From contig JAZKXO010000011.1 in the NCBI GenBank assembly GCA_045611685.1, positions 1 through 32,690 on the forward strand: DNA of 32,690 nt, in the 5' to 3' direction. The position numbers and the translations under genes are program-made. The notes beneath the pieces are model-generated. The model was not told where the DNA came from. It did not search any database and saw only the letters and a list, made by a program, of their open reading frames with translations. The DNA comes from SIG701 sp045611685. GTDB taxonomy: Bacteria; Bacillota; Clostridia; Oscillospirales; CAG-272. How positions within the stretch are numbered: the first letter of the stretch is position 1; every line of letters starts with the position of its first letter. Positions 8,821-16,191 of this stretch are shown here, piece after piece.

Positions 8821-9510
8821 ATGACGGGATGGAGCGACATCATCACAAGCGCCATGACGGTCATTGACGACGTTCGCTGGCGGGAGGATCTGGAAACCAG
8901 CCCCGCCATGTTCTATCGGGCGAAAAGCGAATTTGTCAAGCTGGCTCTGGCAGAAATGAACCGCCCCCCGGAGCTGTACATGAAGCTGACGGCTGGCATG
9001 GAGGAACCGAGCTACGCGGACTGCGAATGGACAAGCACGGCGGCAAGCACGGAAGCGCAGACGCAGTTCGACACGGGGAAGCCCGGTTTTGCGCTTTGCT
9101 CCGTCGCCATGTACGACGCGGCGGGAACGCATCTGCTTCCCTACGACGCGGATTACAACGCGGAGACGGGCGTTGTGACCTTTCCCATTCAGCCGGAAGC
9201 GGGAATCCGCTACGCCATCGACCTGTACACGGACGGGGAATTTCCAGACCTGACCGTGCGGCAGAACGAGCTTTTTGCCTACGCCGTCGCCGTGGTGTGG
9301 GACACGCGATTCGAGCGGAATTTTCTGAATCTGCAAGCGAAAATCCACGACAGCGCCTTTAACACCGTGAACGAGGCCAACTACGCCGACAAGATCAGCC
9401 AACGCCTCATGCGGAACGAACAGCTTTTCCGGGACAAGCTGAACAAATACGAGCAAGACTGCGCTTACGCGGCGAGATTTCCACGCGGAGGCGGTACGGC
9501 GCTGATTTAG
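8821..9510 (+). CDS. Probable head-tail connector or neck protein
   Basis: This 229-aa protein starts at 8821, behind AGGGAGGCG. The N-terminal 60 residues are helical (MTGWSDIITSAMTVIDDVRW, then YRAKSEFVKLALAEMN). A beta-rich domain follows (residues about 75-145, including DADYNAETGVVTFPIQPEAG), then a helical C-terminus (LRQNE-like segment to DKLNKYEQD). The small size and the position after the coat region fit an adaptor or connector, but no family is recognised. It is followed by a hairpin at 9532-9554. Confidence 0.75.
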   Translation: MTGWSDIITSAMTVIDDVRWREDLETSPAMFYRAKSEFVKLALAEMNRPPELYMKLTAGMEEPSYADCEWTSTAASTEAQTQFDTGKPGFALCSVAMYDAAGTHLLPYDADYNAETGVVTFPIQPEAGIRYAIDLYTDGEFPDLTVRQNELFAYAVAVVWDTRFERNFLNLQAKIHDSAFNTVNEANYADKISQRLMRNEQLFRDKLNKYEQDCAYAARFPRGGGTALI

Positions 9511-9531
9511 CGCCGATTGAAAACGAAAACG

Positions 9532-9554
9532 ACGGGCGGCAAAAAGCCGCCCGT
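9532..9554 (+). other. Perfect short hairpin in intergenic gap
   Basis: A 9-bp stem ACGGGCGGC / GCCGCCCGT encloses the loop AAAAA. There is no T run afterward, so termination would be weak. It marks the left edge of the surface-protein cassette (9583-11999), whose right edge is a true terminator at 12031-12062. Confidence 0.7.
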
Positions 9555-9582
9555 ACAAATAAGAAGAAACGGAGGGAACATC

Positions 9583-9786
9583 ATGCCAAAAATTGAAATC
9601 ATCTACCAATCCCGCGATATGGATATGACAAGCGGCGGCGTGTACACGCAGTTCTCGATGGACAGTACGGCGACCACCGCCGATCTGCCTACCGACGTCA
9701 GAACCGGGAGCTTCGCTTATCAGCAAAGCGGAAACCACCTGTACCGTCTCGACAACGACGGCACATGGGGGGAGGTCGGTGCTTGA
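9583..9786 (+). CDS. Small hypothetical protein, first gene of surface cassette
   Basis: This 67-aa protein starts at 9583, with ACGGAGGGAAC just upstream. It is not recognised. The sequence is short-stranded and aromatic (SGNHLYRLDNDGTWGEVGA), like small domains found in phage fibre or virion surface proteins. Its TGA overlaps the ATG of the next gene (TGATGA), so the two are translationally coupled and probably work together at the virion surface. Confidence 0.75.
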   Translation: MPKIEIIYQSRDMDMTSGGVYTQFSMDSTATTADLPTDVRTGSFAYQQSGNHLYRLDNDGTWGEVGA

Positions 9787-10958
9787 TGAACGGCATGACT
9801 CCTCTCGGCCCCATCATTCTTTCCAAACTGCTCGGCGGCTCCGGCAGCGGTGGCGGCGGAACAGTAACCCCGGAGCTGGCAGACGCGCTGCTTTATTGGT
9901 GCGAACACTGTGCTTTTGCCGATCAATACGGTGGGGTCGCCTACGCAAAGCTGGAAGCGGCACTTTATCCAATCGCGTCCATCACTGCTGTTTACACTCA
10001 AAGCGGTACGGTATATGACACCGACAGCCTCAACAGTTTAAAGGCCGATCTTGTAGTAACGGCGATTTACGAAAACGGCACTACCGCTACCGTGCCGTAT
10101 GCGTTGTACACGCTGTCGGGGACGCTGACAGCCGGGACAAGCACAATTACTGTTGAATTTAGAGATAAAACTACAACGTTTGATGTGGTTGTTACCCACC
10201 AAATCGTCGGTTGGTATTATCCGTTCGACGGTTCGCTGCTGTCTGCCGGCACAGAAGATTTCGGCTTTGTTGGTCAAGAAGTTTATGCACAGGGGTTTGA
10301 CGACAGACAGTGCTACAGTCACATCGTTCCCGTTCTGGACGATGCAAGCTCTGATACGCAACTTGGCCTGAAGGCCGTAAATCTAAGCAAATACCCGAAC
10401 TTTGGCTCTGATTTTACGCTGTCGTTATGGTGCAAAACGCAAAAGGCTAACACAGGACATCCGGTTTGGGCTACAAAAACAGCCGGGACAGGCGACCCTT
10501 CCGGTTTTTATTTCAGTTCCCATGTTGTCAACAAAACCGGCTGGAGCGTTGTTTCGTACAGCCGCAACGGAAAGGCGTTTTCCGGGGCTGCTATCCAGAT
10601 TACAAACGGGAACATTTGTTTTCGCATCACGAATGTCGATGCGACGGCAAGCGGGTTTTTGCAGGCCACGCCGCCGTCCGGCTTTGACTATCAAATTTGG
10701 CATCATTTTGCCATTACTCGAAAGGGCAGCGCAGTTCGCCTGTTCGTTGACGGAGAGTTGATCTGTACGGCAACAGCGGCGGATAACACTGTTTATCCGG
10801 CAAACCAAATCGCAATTTCATCCTATTTTCAAACGGCTTCTGGGTCTGATCCTTCAGACCTGGCCCCGGCTGCTTTCGGTGAGCTGGTGCAGGATTTGTT
10901 TGTCGCTGAGTACTGCAAATGGGAGAACAGCTTTGATCCTACGGACATTGCGTATTAA
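9786..10958 (+). CDS. Virion adhesin with Ig-like and LamG-like domains
   Basis: This 390-aa protein probably binds a carbohydrate on the host or in the gut environment. After a Gly/Ser linker (SGSGGGG, near residue 22), residues about 60-140 look like an Ig-like domain with the pattern ITAVYTQSGTVYDTDSLNSL followed by LSGTLTAGTSTITVEFRD. From about residue 145 the sequence is a concanavalin-like/LamG-type jelly roll: YYPFDGSLLSAG, FTLSLWCKTQK, then WHHFAITRKGSAVRLFVDGE, which is the hallmark of that fold. Codon use is visibly less GC-biased than in the coat gene, suggesting later acquisition. The next gene encodes an esterase, so binding and carbohydrate modification may be combined. Whether it sits on the head or tail cannot be seen. 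Confidence 0.8.
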   Translation: MNGMTPLGPIILSKLLGGSGSGGGGTVTPELADALLYWCEHCAFADQYGGVAYAKLEAALYPIASITAVYTQSGTVYDTDSLNSLKADLVVTAIYENGTTATVPYALYTLSGTLTAGTSTITVEFRDKTTTFDVVVTHQIVGWYYPFDGSLLSAGTEDFGFVGQEVYAQGFDDRQCYSHIVPVLDDASSDTQLGLKAVNLSKYPNFGSDFTLSLWCKTQKANTGHPVWATKTAGTGDPSGFYFSSHVVNKTGWSVVSYSRNGKAFSGAAIQITNGNICFRITNVDATASGFLQATPPSGFDYQIWHHFAITRKGSAVRLFVDGELICTATAADNTVYPANQIAISSYFQTASGSDPSDLAPAAFGELVQDLFVAEYCKWENSFDPTDIAY

Positions 10959-10970
10959 AGGAGTGTTAAT

Positions 10971-11999
10971 ATGCCTGTTTACGATATTGACGGCAATCTG
11001 ATCGGTGGAGTCAGCCCAAAAATTTTGTGCTATAATCGCGTGTTCGCATACATCAACCCGTCGCTGTTGTGCGAGAATAAAACGATCAACAACGACGGAA
11101 CATTGTCGGAAAGCACCACACAATGCGTGATACATCTGCCAAAAACCGGCTGTGTAGAGGTTCGTATGCAACGGGCTAACGGTATGTTTAAGGTTGCGAT
11201 GGTATCTAACGCGACTGTCACGTGGCTTGACCAAGACTGGAATTACTACCAGACCCGCTATGTTGGCGACGGAGAATCGGATTATTATGCGCTTTGCGCG
11301 GAAACGCCAGACGCTACGGCAACGATCACGGTGGACGACGCCAAGGATCGAATCGCTGTTTATCAGTTTGTCGATGTTGGTACAACGCAAAACGTCGCAT
11401 CAACCCTCAACGGGCAGCACGTAGCGGCGATTGGAGATTCTATCACACAGGGGCGATTCCGCAAGTTTGCTGAAACCGGGCTGACATGGAGCGCGGCAAA
11501 ACCGTTCATCGGGCTGATCGGTGAAACGGCAAACGACGCCGATTATGGTAATTATGGCATCGGAGGAGCGCTTGTAAGCGGCACAGAGTGGAGATCCCTG
11601 TTGCAAAACTGTGCCAAGGTAACGGGATACGACGTTGTGTTCATCTGCGGAGGAACCAATGATTATGGCGGCAATGTAAGCCAATCTGTGTTTACCGCTG
11701 CCTATCAAACGGTTGTTGATACGCTAAAAGCGAATAACACGGAGGTTGTGGCCTGCTCACCGGTATATCGCACGTCAAAAACCGGCCCCAACACGCAAGG
11801 GCTTACGCTGCAAGACTATAGCGATATCATCAAAAATGTGGCAGAAGCGAAGGAAATCAAGTACATCGATCTATACACGCTGACAAACGACGGTACTTTC
11901 ATCACATACTGCCCGGACGGGCTGCATCCCGACGAGGTTGGTCAAAAAATTATTGCCGATCTCATTATAAGCCAATACGAAACCCTAAGCAATCAATAA
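10971..11999 (+). CDS. SGNH/GDSL-family esterase, virion-associated
   Basis: This 342-aa protein has all blocks of an SGNH hydrolase. AAIGDSITQG carries the nucleophile Ser157, NYGIGG the block II glycine, GGTNDYGG Asn230, and CPDGLHPDEVG the Asp316-Gly-Leu-His319 pair. These enzymes remove acyl groups from sugars and lipids; in phages they usually deacetylate surface polysaccharide during adsorption. The first 140 residues form a separate beta-rich domain, probably for attachment to the virion (VYDIDGNLIGGVSPKIL at the start). There is no signal peptide. The start has AAAGGAG nine bases upstream. It follows the adhesin by 12 nt, ends at a strong terminator, and has the same lower-GC codon use as the adhesin. 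Confidence 0.92.
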   Translation: MPVYDIDGNLIGGVSPKILCYNRVFAYINPSLLCENKTINNDGTLSESTTQCVIHLPKTGCVEVRMQRANGMFKVAMVSNATVTWLDQDWNYYQTRYVGDGESDYYALCAETPDATATITVDDAKDRIAVYQFVDVGTTQNVASTLNGQHVAAIGDSITQGRFRKFAETGLTWSAAKPFIGLIGETANDADYGNYGIGGALVSGTEWRSLLQNCAKVTGYDVVFICGGTNDYGGNVSQSVFTAAYQTVVDTLKANNTEVVACSPVYRTSKTGPNTQGLTLQDYSDIIKNVAEAKEIKYIDLYTLTNDGTFITYCPDGLHPDEVGQKIIADLIISQYETLSNQ

Positions 12000-12030
12000 A
12001 AAAACATAAAACGTGAACAGACGGCACGTA

Positions 12031-12062
12031 AAAAACCGCTTGCTTTACGGCAAGCGGTTTTT
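12031..12062 (+). terminator. Strong intrinsic terminator, bidirectional
   Basis: A 13-bp stem AAAAACCGCTTGC / GCAAGCGGTTTTT encloses a 6-nt loop, with T-rich sequence following. The A run on the other side makes it work in both directions. It ends the head and surface-cassette transcription unit. Confidence 0.9.
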
Positions 12063-12072
12063 GTGTCTAAAC

Positions 12073-12104
12073 GGTCAGGGTGGGATAGATAGATTATTTT
12101 ATAT
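12073..12104 (+). promoter_or_regulatory. Promoter-like element, copy 1 of 2
   Basis: GGTCAGGGTGGGATA, six variable bases, then TTATTTTATAT. The same two blocks with identical spacing occur at 17375-17406. Both copies lie 10-20 bases after a terminator and 30-75 bases before a gene. The A+T-rich block could contain a -10 element; no consensus -35 is present, so a phage-directed late promoter is possible. Confidence 0.6.
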
Positions 12105-12131
12105 TCACACAAGCGGAACGGAGGCGAGAGC

Positions 12132-13475
12132 ATGAGCTTGAAGGACAACGTAAAAAGCGGGCTTCTGACAGGCGGGTGCTTCGCAAGCCCGCCCGCAAGC
12201 AACGAGCCGAGGCAGTACGGCGACAAGCGGCATGAGTATTACGCGCAGACCACAAGGAAATTCAATCAGGCAATCGCAAGATACGCCTCGGACTATATCA
12301 ACGGAACGCTGGAATTGGCCCAGCCGGACGGAAGCGTAAAAACGGAAATTGTGACCGGGCGCTTCGCAAACGTGGTTACGCCGACGTCCTCCATCACCCG
12401 GAAATACGACGATTACAAAAACGCCCTTTTCGACCAACCGCAGATCGGCTACGTGCGCCCCGGCTCGAAGCTCACGACGATGGGGAGCGTGTGGCTGGCG
12501 ATCAACCCGGACAACATTTCCTCTCCCGTGGCAAACGGCGTTTTTCGGCGGTGCAACGCCGTCTGGAATCATCTGGATTATTACGGCAACGTGGTATCGG
12601 AGCCAATCATCCGAACCAACGAGGCGGCAAACGCCGACGCGCCGGACGCACAGACCGACCAGAAAATCTCCGTGGGCTATTTCACGATCATCTGCCAGTA
12701 CAACGATTTCACGCGGCAGATCAACGACAACACCCGGCTCGTTCTCGGCTCCAAAGCCTATCAGGTCACGGGCTACGCGGATTTTGAACAGGAGTTCACG
12801 GGGGACTATTCCTCCGTCCGGCTTCTGACGTTCCACGTCCGCGTTTTGACATCGAACGACGAAACGGACGATATGGAAAACCATGTCGCCGGGGGAAAGG
12901 CGTTTTCCTGGGACGGGTTTATCTCCGGCCCGGAGGAATGGGGAACGGAGTACGGAGACGCATATTTCAACGTGGAAACGACGCGAAACGGCGAGAAGAT
13001 CACGCCGACGAGCGCAAATCCGTACCATTACGTTTGGGCCGTGGACGATGAAAGCATTGCGACCATAGCGCCCATCGGGAACGAGGGGGCGCGGCTTACC
13101 GCTCTGCAAGAGGGGGAGGTCACGGTCACGGCGACGCTCTATCAAAACACGGAAATCGTTTTTTCAAAGACGGTGCGGGTGGAGGCGGCGAAAAACTGCG
13201 TCCGATTCATCAAGACAGGCCCCGCGGCCCCGCTGGAGCCTTACCAAAGCGTGACGCTGACGGCCTACGTTTACGACGACAGCGGCGGTACGGACGACGG
13301 AGCGCAAATCAACTTCACGGCAACGGGAGCCGCAGAGGGAAGCTGCCGCATGACGGCGACGGGAAACAACGGCGTGGAAATCACCTGTTACGGTTACTCC
13401 GAATCGCCGCTGACCGTGACGGCAGAATACGACGGCATGACGGACAGCGTACAAATCGAGCTTTTGGGCTGGTAG
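12132..13475 (+). CDS. Head-closure/neck-like protein with C-terminal Ig-like repeats
   Basis: This 447-aa protein starts behind CGGAGGCGAG. Residues 1-245 form a beta-rich domain whose features (LTTMGSVWLAINPDN, a long strand region up to VRLLTFHVRVLTSND) resemble small neck or stopper proteins, although it is longer. Residues about 250-350 and 355-447 look like two Ig-like domains of the bacterial Big_2 type: DDESIATIAPIGNEGARLTA followed by GEVTVTATLYQ, then APLEPYQSVTLTAYVYDDSG and SPLTVTAEYDG. Ig-like additions on virion proteins are thought to bind surface glycans or mucus weakly. It is the first gene after the first promoter-like element and is followed closely by a tail-completion-like gene. 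The neck role is inferred from position. Confidence 0.75.
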   Translation: MSLKDNVKSGLLTGGCFASPPASNEPRQYGDKRHEYYAQTTRKFNQAIARYASDYINGTLELAQPDGSVKTEIVTGRFANVVTPTSSITRKYDDYKNALFDQPQIGYVRPGSKLTTMGSVWLAINPDNISSPVANGVFRRCNAVWNHLDYYGNVVSEPIIRTNEAANADAPDAQTDQKISVGYFTIICQYNDFTRQINDNTRLVLGSKAYQVTGYADFEQEFTGDYSSVRLLTFHVRVLTSNDETDDMENHVAGGKAFSWDGFISGPEEWGTEYGDAYFNVETTRNGEKITPTSANPYHYVWAVDDESIATIAPIGNEGARLTALQEGEVTVTATLYQNTEIVFSKTVRVEAAKNCVRFIKTGPAAPLEPYQSVTLTAYVYDDSGGTDDGAQINFTATGAAEGSCRMTATGNNGVEITCYGYSESPLTVTAEYDGMTDSVQIELLGW

Positions 13476-13485
13476 GAGGGAGAAT

Positions 13486-14163
13486 ATGAGCGAATGCACG
13501 GTTGACTTCAATTCTCCCTACTACCCCTACCGCAAGGACGCAAAGGGCTATCTATCCTACAAGGGCGCGGAAAAAATTCCAAAGAAAATTCTGGAATATC
13601 TGCTCGATCTGCCGGACGCATACGGTTATCAGCCCGTGGACGACAACGAGCGGCCCCGGGTGGCGCTGATGAAGTATCTCTGTTACGACGGGCTGAAACC
13701 GCTGGACAATCCGCTTCCCACGCCGGAGCAAAAGCTGTCCCTTCTGTTCGACCCGGAAAACCCGGCTGTGAACACGGACGAGGAAAATAAAAAGCACCCG
13801 CTGGGCTATCGGATTTTCCCCATGCAATATTGGCTTCCGGCTGATTTTCGGGCGAATACGCTCATCAAATTCTACATCGGGCGGGAGCTGCCGTACAACA
13901 ACACGGTTTCGGAGATTTCCGTGGTTTTTGAGATCGTGGTGAATTTTATGCAAGAAAACAATCTCAGGACGGACGCCGTATCGCGGCTTTGGGCGATGGA
14001 AAACGCTCTCAAATCCGCGCTCCACGGGGTCAATATCGCGGGCATCGGCGTTTTCACCTACGACAGACGGGCAAACATGGACGCGGGTTCTCACCCCTTC
14101 CGGGACGAGGGGACGAACATCGGGCGCGAGGTCTGTTTTTCGCTGACGTGGGCTGAATCGTAA
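13486..14163 (+). CDS. Probable neck or tail-completion protein
   Basis: This 225-aa protein begins at 13486 behind TAGGAGGGAG, 10 nt after the preceding gene. It is not a clear family member. A helical segment near residues 30-70, the pattern FKIVVNF-like FEIVVNFMQENNLRTDAVSR near residue 150, and a C-terminal beta stretch (GREVCFSLTWAES) are reminiscent of tail terminator proteins, which cap the tail tube. The position between a neck-like gene and the tail genes supports this, but the assignment is only tentative. Confidence 0.75.
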   Translation: MSECTVDFNSPYYPYRKDAKGYLSYKGAEKIPKKILEYLLDLPDAYGYQPVDDNERPRVALMKYLCYDGLKPLDNPLPTPEQKLSLLFDPENPAVNTDEENKKHPLGYRIFPMQYWLPADFRANTLIKFYIGRELPYNNTVSEISVVFEIVVNFMQENNLRTDAVSRLWAMENALKSALHGVNIAGIGVFTYDRRANMDAGSHPFRDEGTNIGREVCFSLTWAES

Positions 14164-14188
14164 GCCCGGAAGAAAAGGAGGGGTCAAA

Positions 14189-14464
14189 ACGGCAAGGTAT
14201 TATTGCGAATACGGGACAAAAAGGCACAAAAAGGTTTTGATCTTCTGCAAGATTCAGGAAGCGATGCAGAAGGGGGAAACGGAATGCGCCTGCGGGCATC
14301 AGCGATACTGCCCGAAGGAACGCAAGAGCATTTTCACGCAAGACGCATTCAACTGCCCGATCAGGGAGAACTACGAAAAGGACAAATACGGCGACAGTCG
14401 AAACGCCGGGGGGGTACAGTATGCAGAGCTTGGCTATCAGCAAGGACACGGTAAAAAACGCTAA
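14189..14464 (+). CDS. Small cysteine-rich protein with apparent ACG start
   Basis: This gene encodes about 91 aa and is easily missed. The open frame reads (start)ARYYCEYGTKRHKKV, then FCKIQEAMQKGETECACGHQ, RYCPKER and AFNCPIRENYEKD. The cysteine spacing C...C...C-x-C...C...C suggests a small zinc-binding fold. AAAAGGAGGGG ends five bases before an ACG codon at 14189, exactly where a start is expected. No ATG, GTG or TTG lies in that frame until a TTG at 14234, which would remove the first cysteine. ACG may be a true rare start or a mutation/base error of ATG. It overlaps the next gene by 44 nt and lies among tail genes; function is unknown. Confidence 0.65.
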   Translation, partial: TARYYCEYGTKRHKKVLIFCKIQEAMQKGETECACGHQRYCPKERKSIFTQDAFNCPIRENYEKDKYGDSRNAGGVQYAELGYQQGHGKKR

Positions 14465-15305
14465 AACCTATCTTCCGCTGGCGACAAAATCAGAAATCGC
14501 GGCGGAGATCGCGCAGAAGTGCATTACGCTCATTGAGGCAACAATGACCGTAGGCAACGTACCCGTGGAGGTGCCGGACTACTCCGGCACGAACACGGCT
14601 CTGAAAGCCCGGTATCTGCTGGGCGCTCTTTACAAATTCTACCTCGGCATTCCCTTCGAGCCGGTGGCGGGAACGGATTTTCTGCTCTCCGCAGACGACT
14701 ACGACAGGGCCGGGGCAAGCCACCCGCTGAACGCCCTGGAGCGGCTGAAAGCGGACAAGGACGCAAAGGACAAGTGCTTCGATTTGCTCCGGGATTACAA
14801 GGAACTGTGCGAGATGTGCAAAAACGCCCTCGCGGACAATCTTGCCGCCCGGAACAACCCGGTTTTGCACTATCTGGCGGCACAGGCAATGGCGTTCACC
14901 CCGGAGGCGATGCAAGCGCTGTCCAACGCGGAAAAGGAGCTGCGGAAGGACATCGCAAAGCTCCGCAGAACCGGGGCGCAAGCGCAAGAGGCGATCCGGG
15001 AACACGGAGAGGGAAACGCAGCGGCGCTGGCGGCGATCCCCGTTGACCCGGAGGCTTACGCGAAAGCGGCGGAGGCGCGGGTTTCTCGTTACGCTGGGAA
15101 TGACGAGGGGACGGGGGAACGGATTCTTCGCTCCGCTCAGAATGACGGAGAAGGACGAGAGGGACGGATTCTTCGCTCCGCTCAGAATGACAACGGGGGC
15201 AGGGCCGATGTGGGCATTGGCCCCTACGGGAAAAGGGATGATGTGGGCATCGGCTTCTACGACACCCGGAAAGACAAGGGCGACAAGGCGGCTGGCGGCG
15301 TATGA
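14421..15305 (+). CDS. Helical tail-region protein with repeat-derived C-terminus
   Basis: This 294-aa protein is not recognised. Residues 1-218 are mostly helical (KSEIAAEIAQKCITLIEATM; QALSNAEKELRKDIAKLRR). A run of Gs lies upstream of the ATG, a weak ribosome binding site. From about residue 220 the DNA is made of dispersed repeats read in frame: one degenerate and two exact copies of the 26-bp repeat (giving RILRSAQND twice) and then two copies of a second repeat giving ADVGIGPYG and DDVGIGFYD. The native protein probably ended near the start of this tract and was lengthened by repeat insertion without loss of frame. The stop overlaps the next ATG by 4 nt (ATGA). A tail-assembly role is inferred from position. 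Confidence 0.75.
   Translation: MQSLAISKDTVKNAKTYLPLATKSEIAAEIAQKCITLIEATMTVGNVPVEVPDYSGTNTALKARYLLGALYKFYLGIPFEPVAGTDFLLSADDYDRAGASHPLNALERLKADKDAKDKCFDLLRDYKELCEMCKNALADNLAARNNPVLHYLAAQAMAFTPEAMQALSNAEKELRKDIAKLRRTGAQAQEAIREHGEGNAAALAAIPVDPEAYAKAAEARVSRYAGNDEGTGERILRSAQNDGEGREGRILRSAQNDNGGRADVGIGPYGKRDDVGIGFYDTRKDKGDKAAGGV
15078..15191 (+). repeat. Three copies of the 26-bp dispersed repeat inside a coding region
   Basis: A degenerate copy lies at 15078-15104. Two copies at 15121-15146 and 15166-15191 are identical to each other and to 4149-4174. Spacers are short and G-rich. All are in the same orientation and are read through in frame by the gene at 14421-15305. Confidence 0.9.
15207..15261 (+). 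repeat. Second dispersed repeat family, two copies
   Basis: GATGTGGGCATTGGCCCCTA at 15207 and the related copy starting at 15240 differ at only a few positions over 22 bases and are 33 nt apart. They translate as ADVGIGPY-type peptides, another sequence often seen in spurious translations from clostridial genomes. They lie directly after the 26-bp repeats. Confidence 0.75.
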
Positions 15306-16186
15306 CAATGACGAACAAACTGCCCGAACGCATACAGAAAGCGGTCAACCGCTATCTGCCTGTCAGCGTTGAGGGAATCAGACTTTACCCCGTGCTGATG
15401 GACGAGTACGACGAATACGCGCAGACGCTCCCGGTTTTGGAGTTTATGCCCCAGGCTCTGCCGCCTGAATTGGCGAAGCTCCCGATTCTGGAGGCGTTTG
15501 CACAAATCGAAATCACGTCCCGCGCTCTGTGCGAAAAAGAGCAAGCGGGGAAAAAGAGAGAGGCTTTCATGCCGTTTTCCCTCTGCATTCAAATTTTGAT
15601 CCTTGCCCTGCGGCTGGGGCAGGGGGAGAAAATGAAGCAGAGGATGGAGCGGTGCAGAGCGCTTTTCTCGGAAAGCGGATTTGAAAAGCTGGTTTTCGTG
15701 GGGAACGAGGGGGAGGCAATCGAGATCACTCCCCGCCTGTTCCAAAGGCTCTGGCCCATTCTGGCGGCTCAGAACGGGGCGGAGTTCGCGGACGAAAAAG
15801 CGAACCCGGAAATCGTGCTTGCGGAACGGCAGATCGCAGCGAACAAAATGCCCGCCATGATCCCGGACCCTGTAAACCGGATCGCGTGGGTTGCGTACAA
15901 ATGCGGCTGTCAGGAAGAAGAAATTTACACATGGCCGATTGCGAAATTCCTCCGCAGAGCCGAGGTCATCATTACGGATATGAACTACCTGGCCTGTAAG
16001 ATCGGGGCCATGTCCGGGATGGTGGATTACGGCAAAGCCGGGGGCGTTCCGTTCCCGTCGCCCTATCTGCGCCGGGACACGGAATCGCTCAAAACAATCG
16101 AAATCGGCTCCATCGGAGGCGGCGCGGCGGCAAGAGCCGTTGAAAAGGGCCTCCGGGAAACAAAAAACTCTAAAAACAAGGAGTGA
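15302..16186 (+). CDS. Hypothetical tail-region protein
   Basis: This 294-aa protein is not recognised. The first ATG at 15302 overlaps the preceding stop (ATGA), and a second in-frame ATG lies at 15308; either could be used. It is largely helical with hydrophobic helices (MPFSLCIQILILALRLGQG) and a charged C-terminus ending in KNSKNKE. The size and the place just before the major-tail-like gene do not match the usual small tail chaperones, which normally follow the tail tube gene. The short sequence TIEIGSIGGGAAARAVEKG near the C-terminus is distinctive and would help in a database search. Confidence 0.75.
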   Translation: MTMTNKLPERIQKAVNRYLPVSVEGIRLYPVLMDEYDEYAQTLPVLEFMPQALPPELAKLPILEAFAQIEITSRALCEKEQAGKKREAFMPFSLCIQILILALRLGQGEKMKQRMERCRALFSESGFEKLVFVGNEGEAIEITPRLFQRLWPILAAQNGAEFADEKANPEIVLAERQIAANKMPAMIPDPVNRIAWVAYKCGCQEEEIYTWPIAKFLRRAEVIITDMNYLACKIGAMSGMVDYGKAGGVPFPSPYLRRDTESLKTIEIGSIGGGAAARAVEKGLRETKNSKNKE

Positions 16187-16191
16187 AAAAA

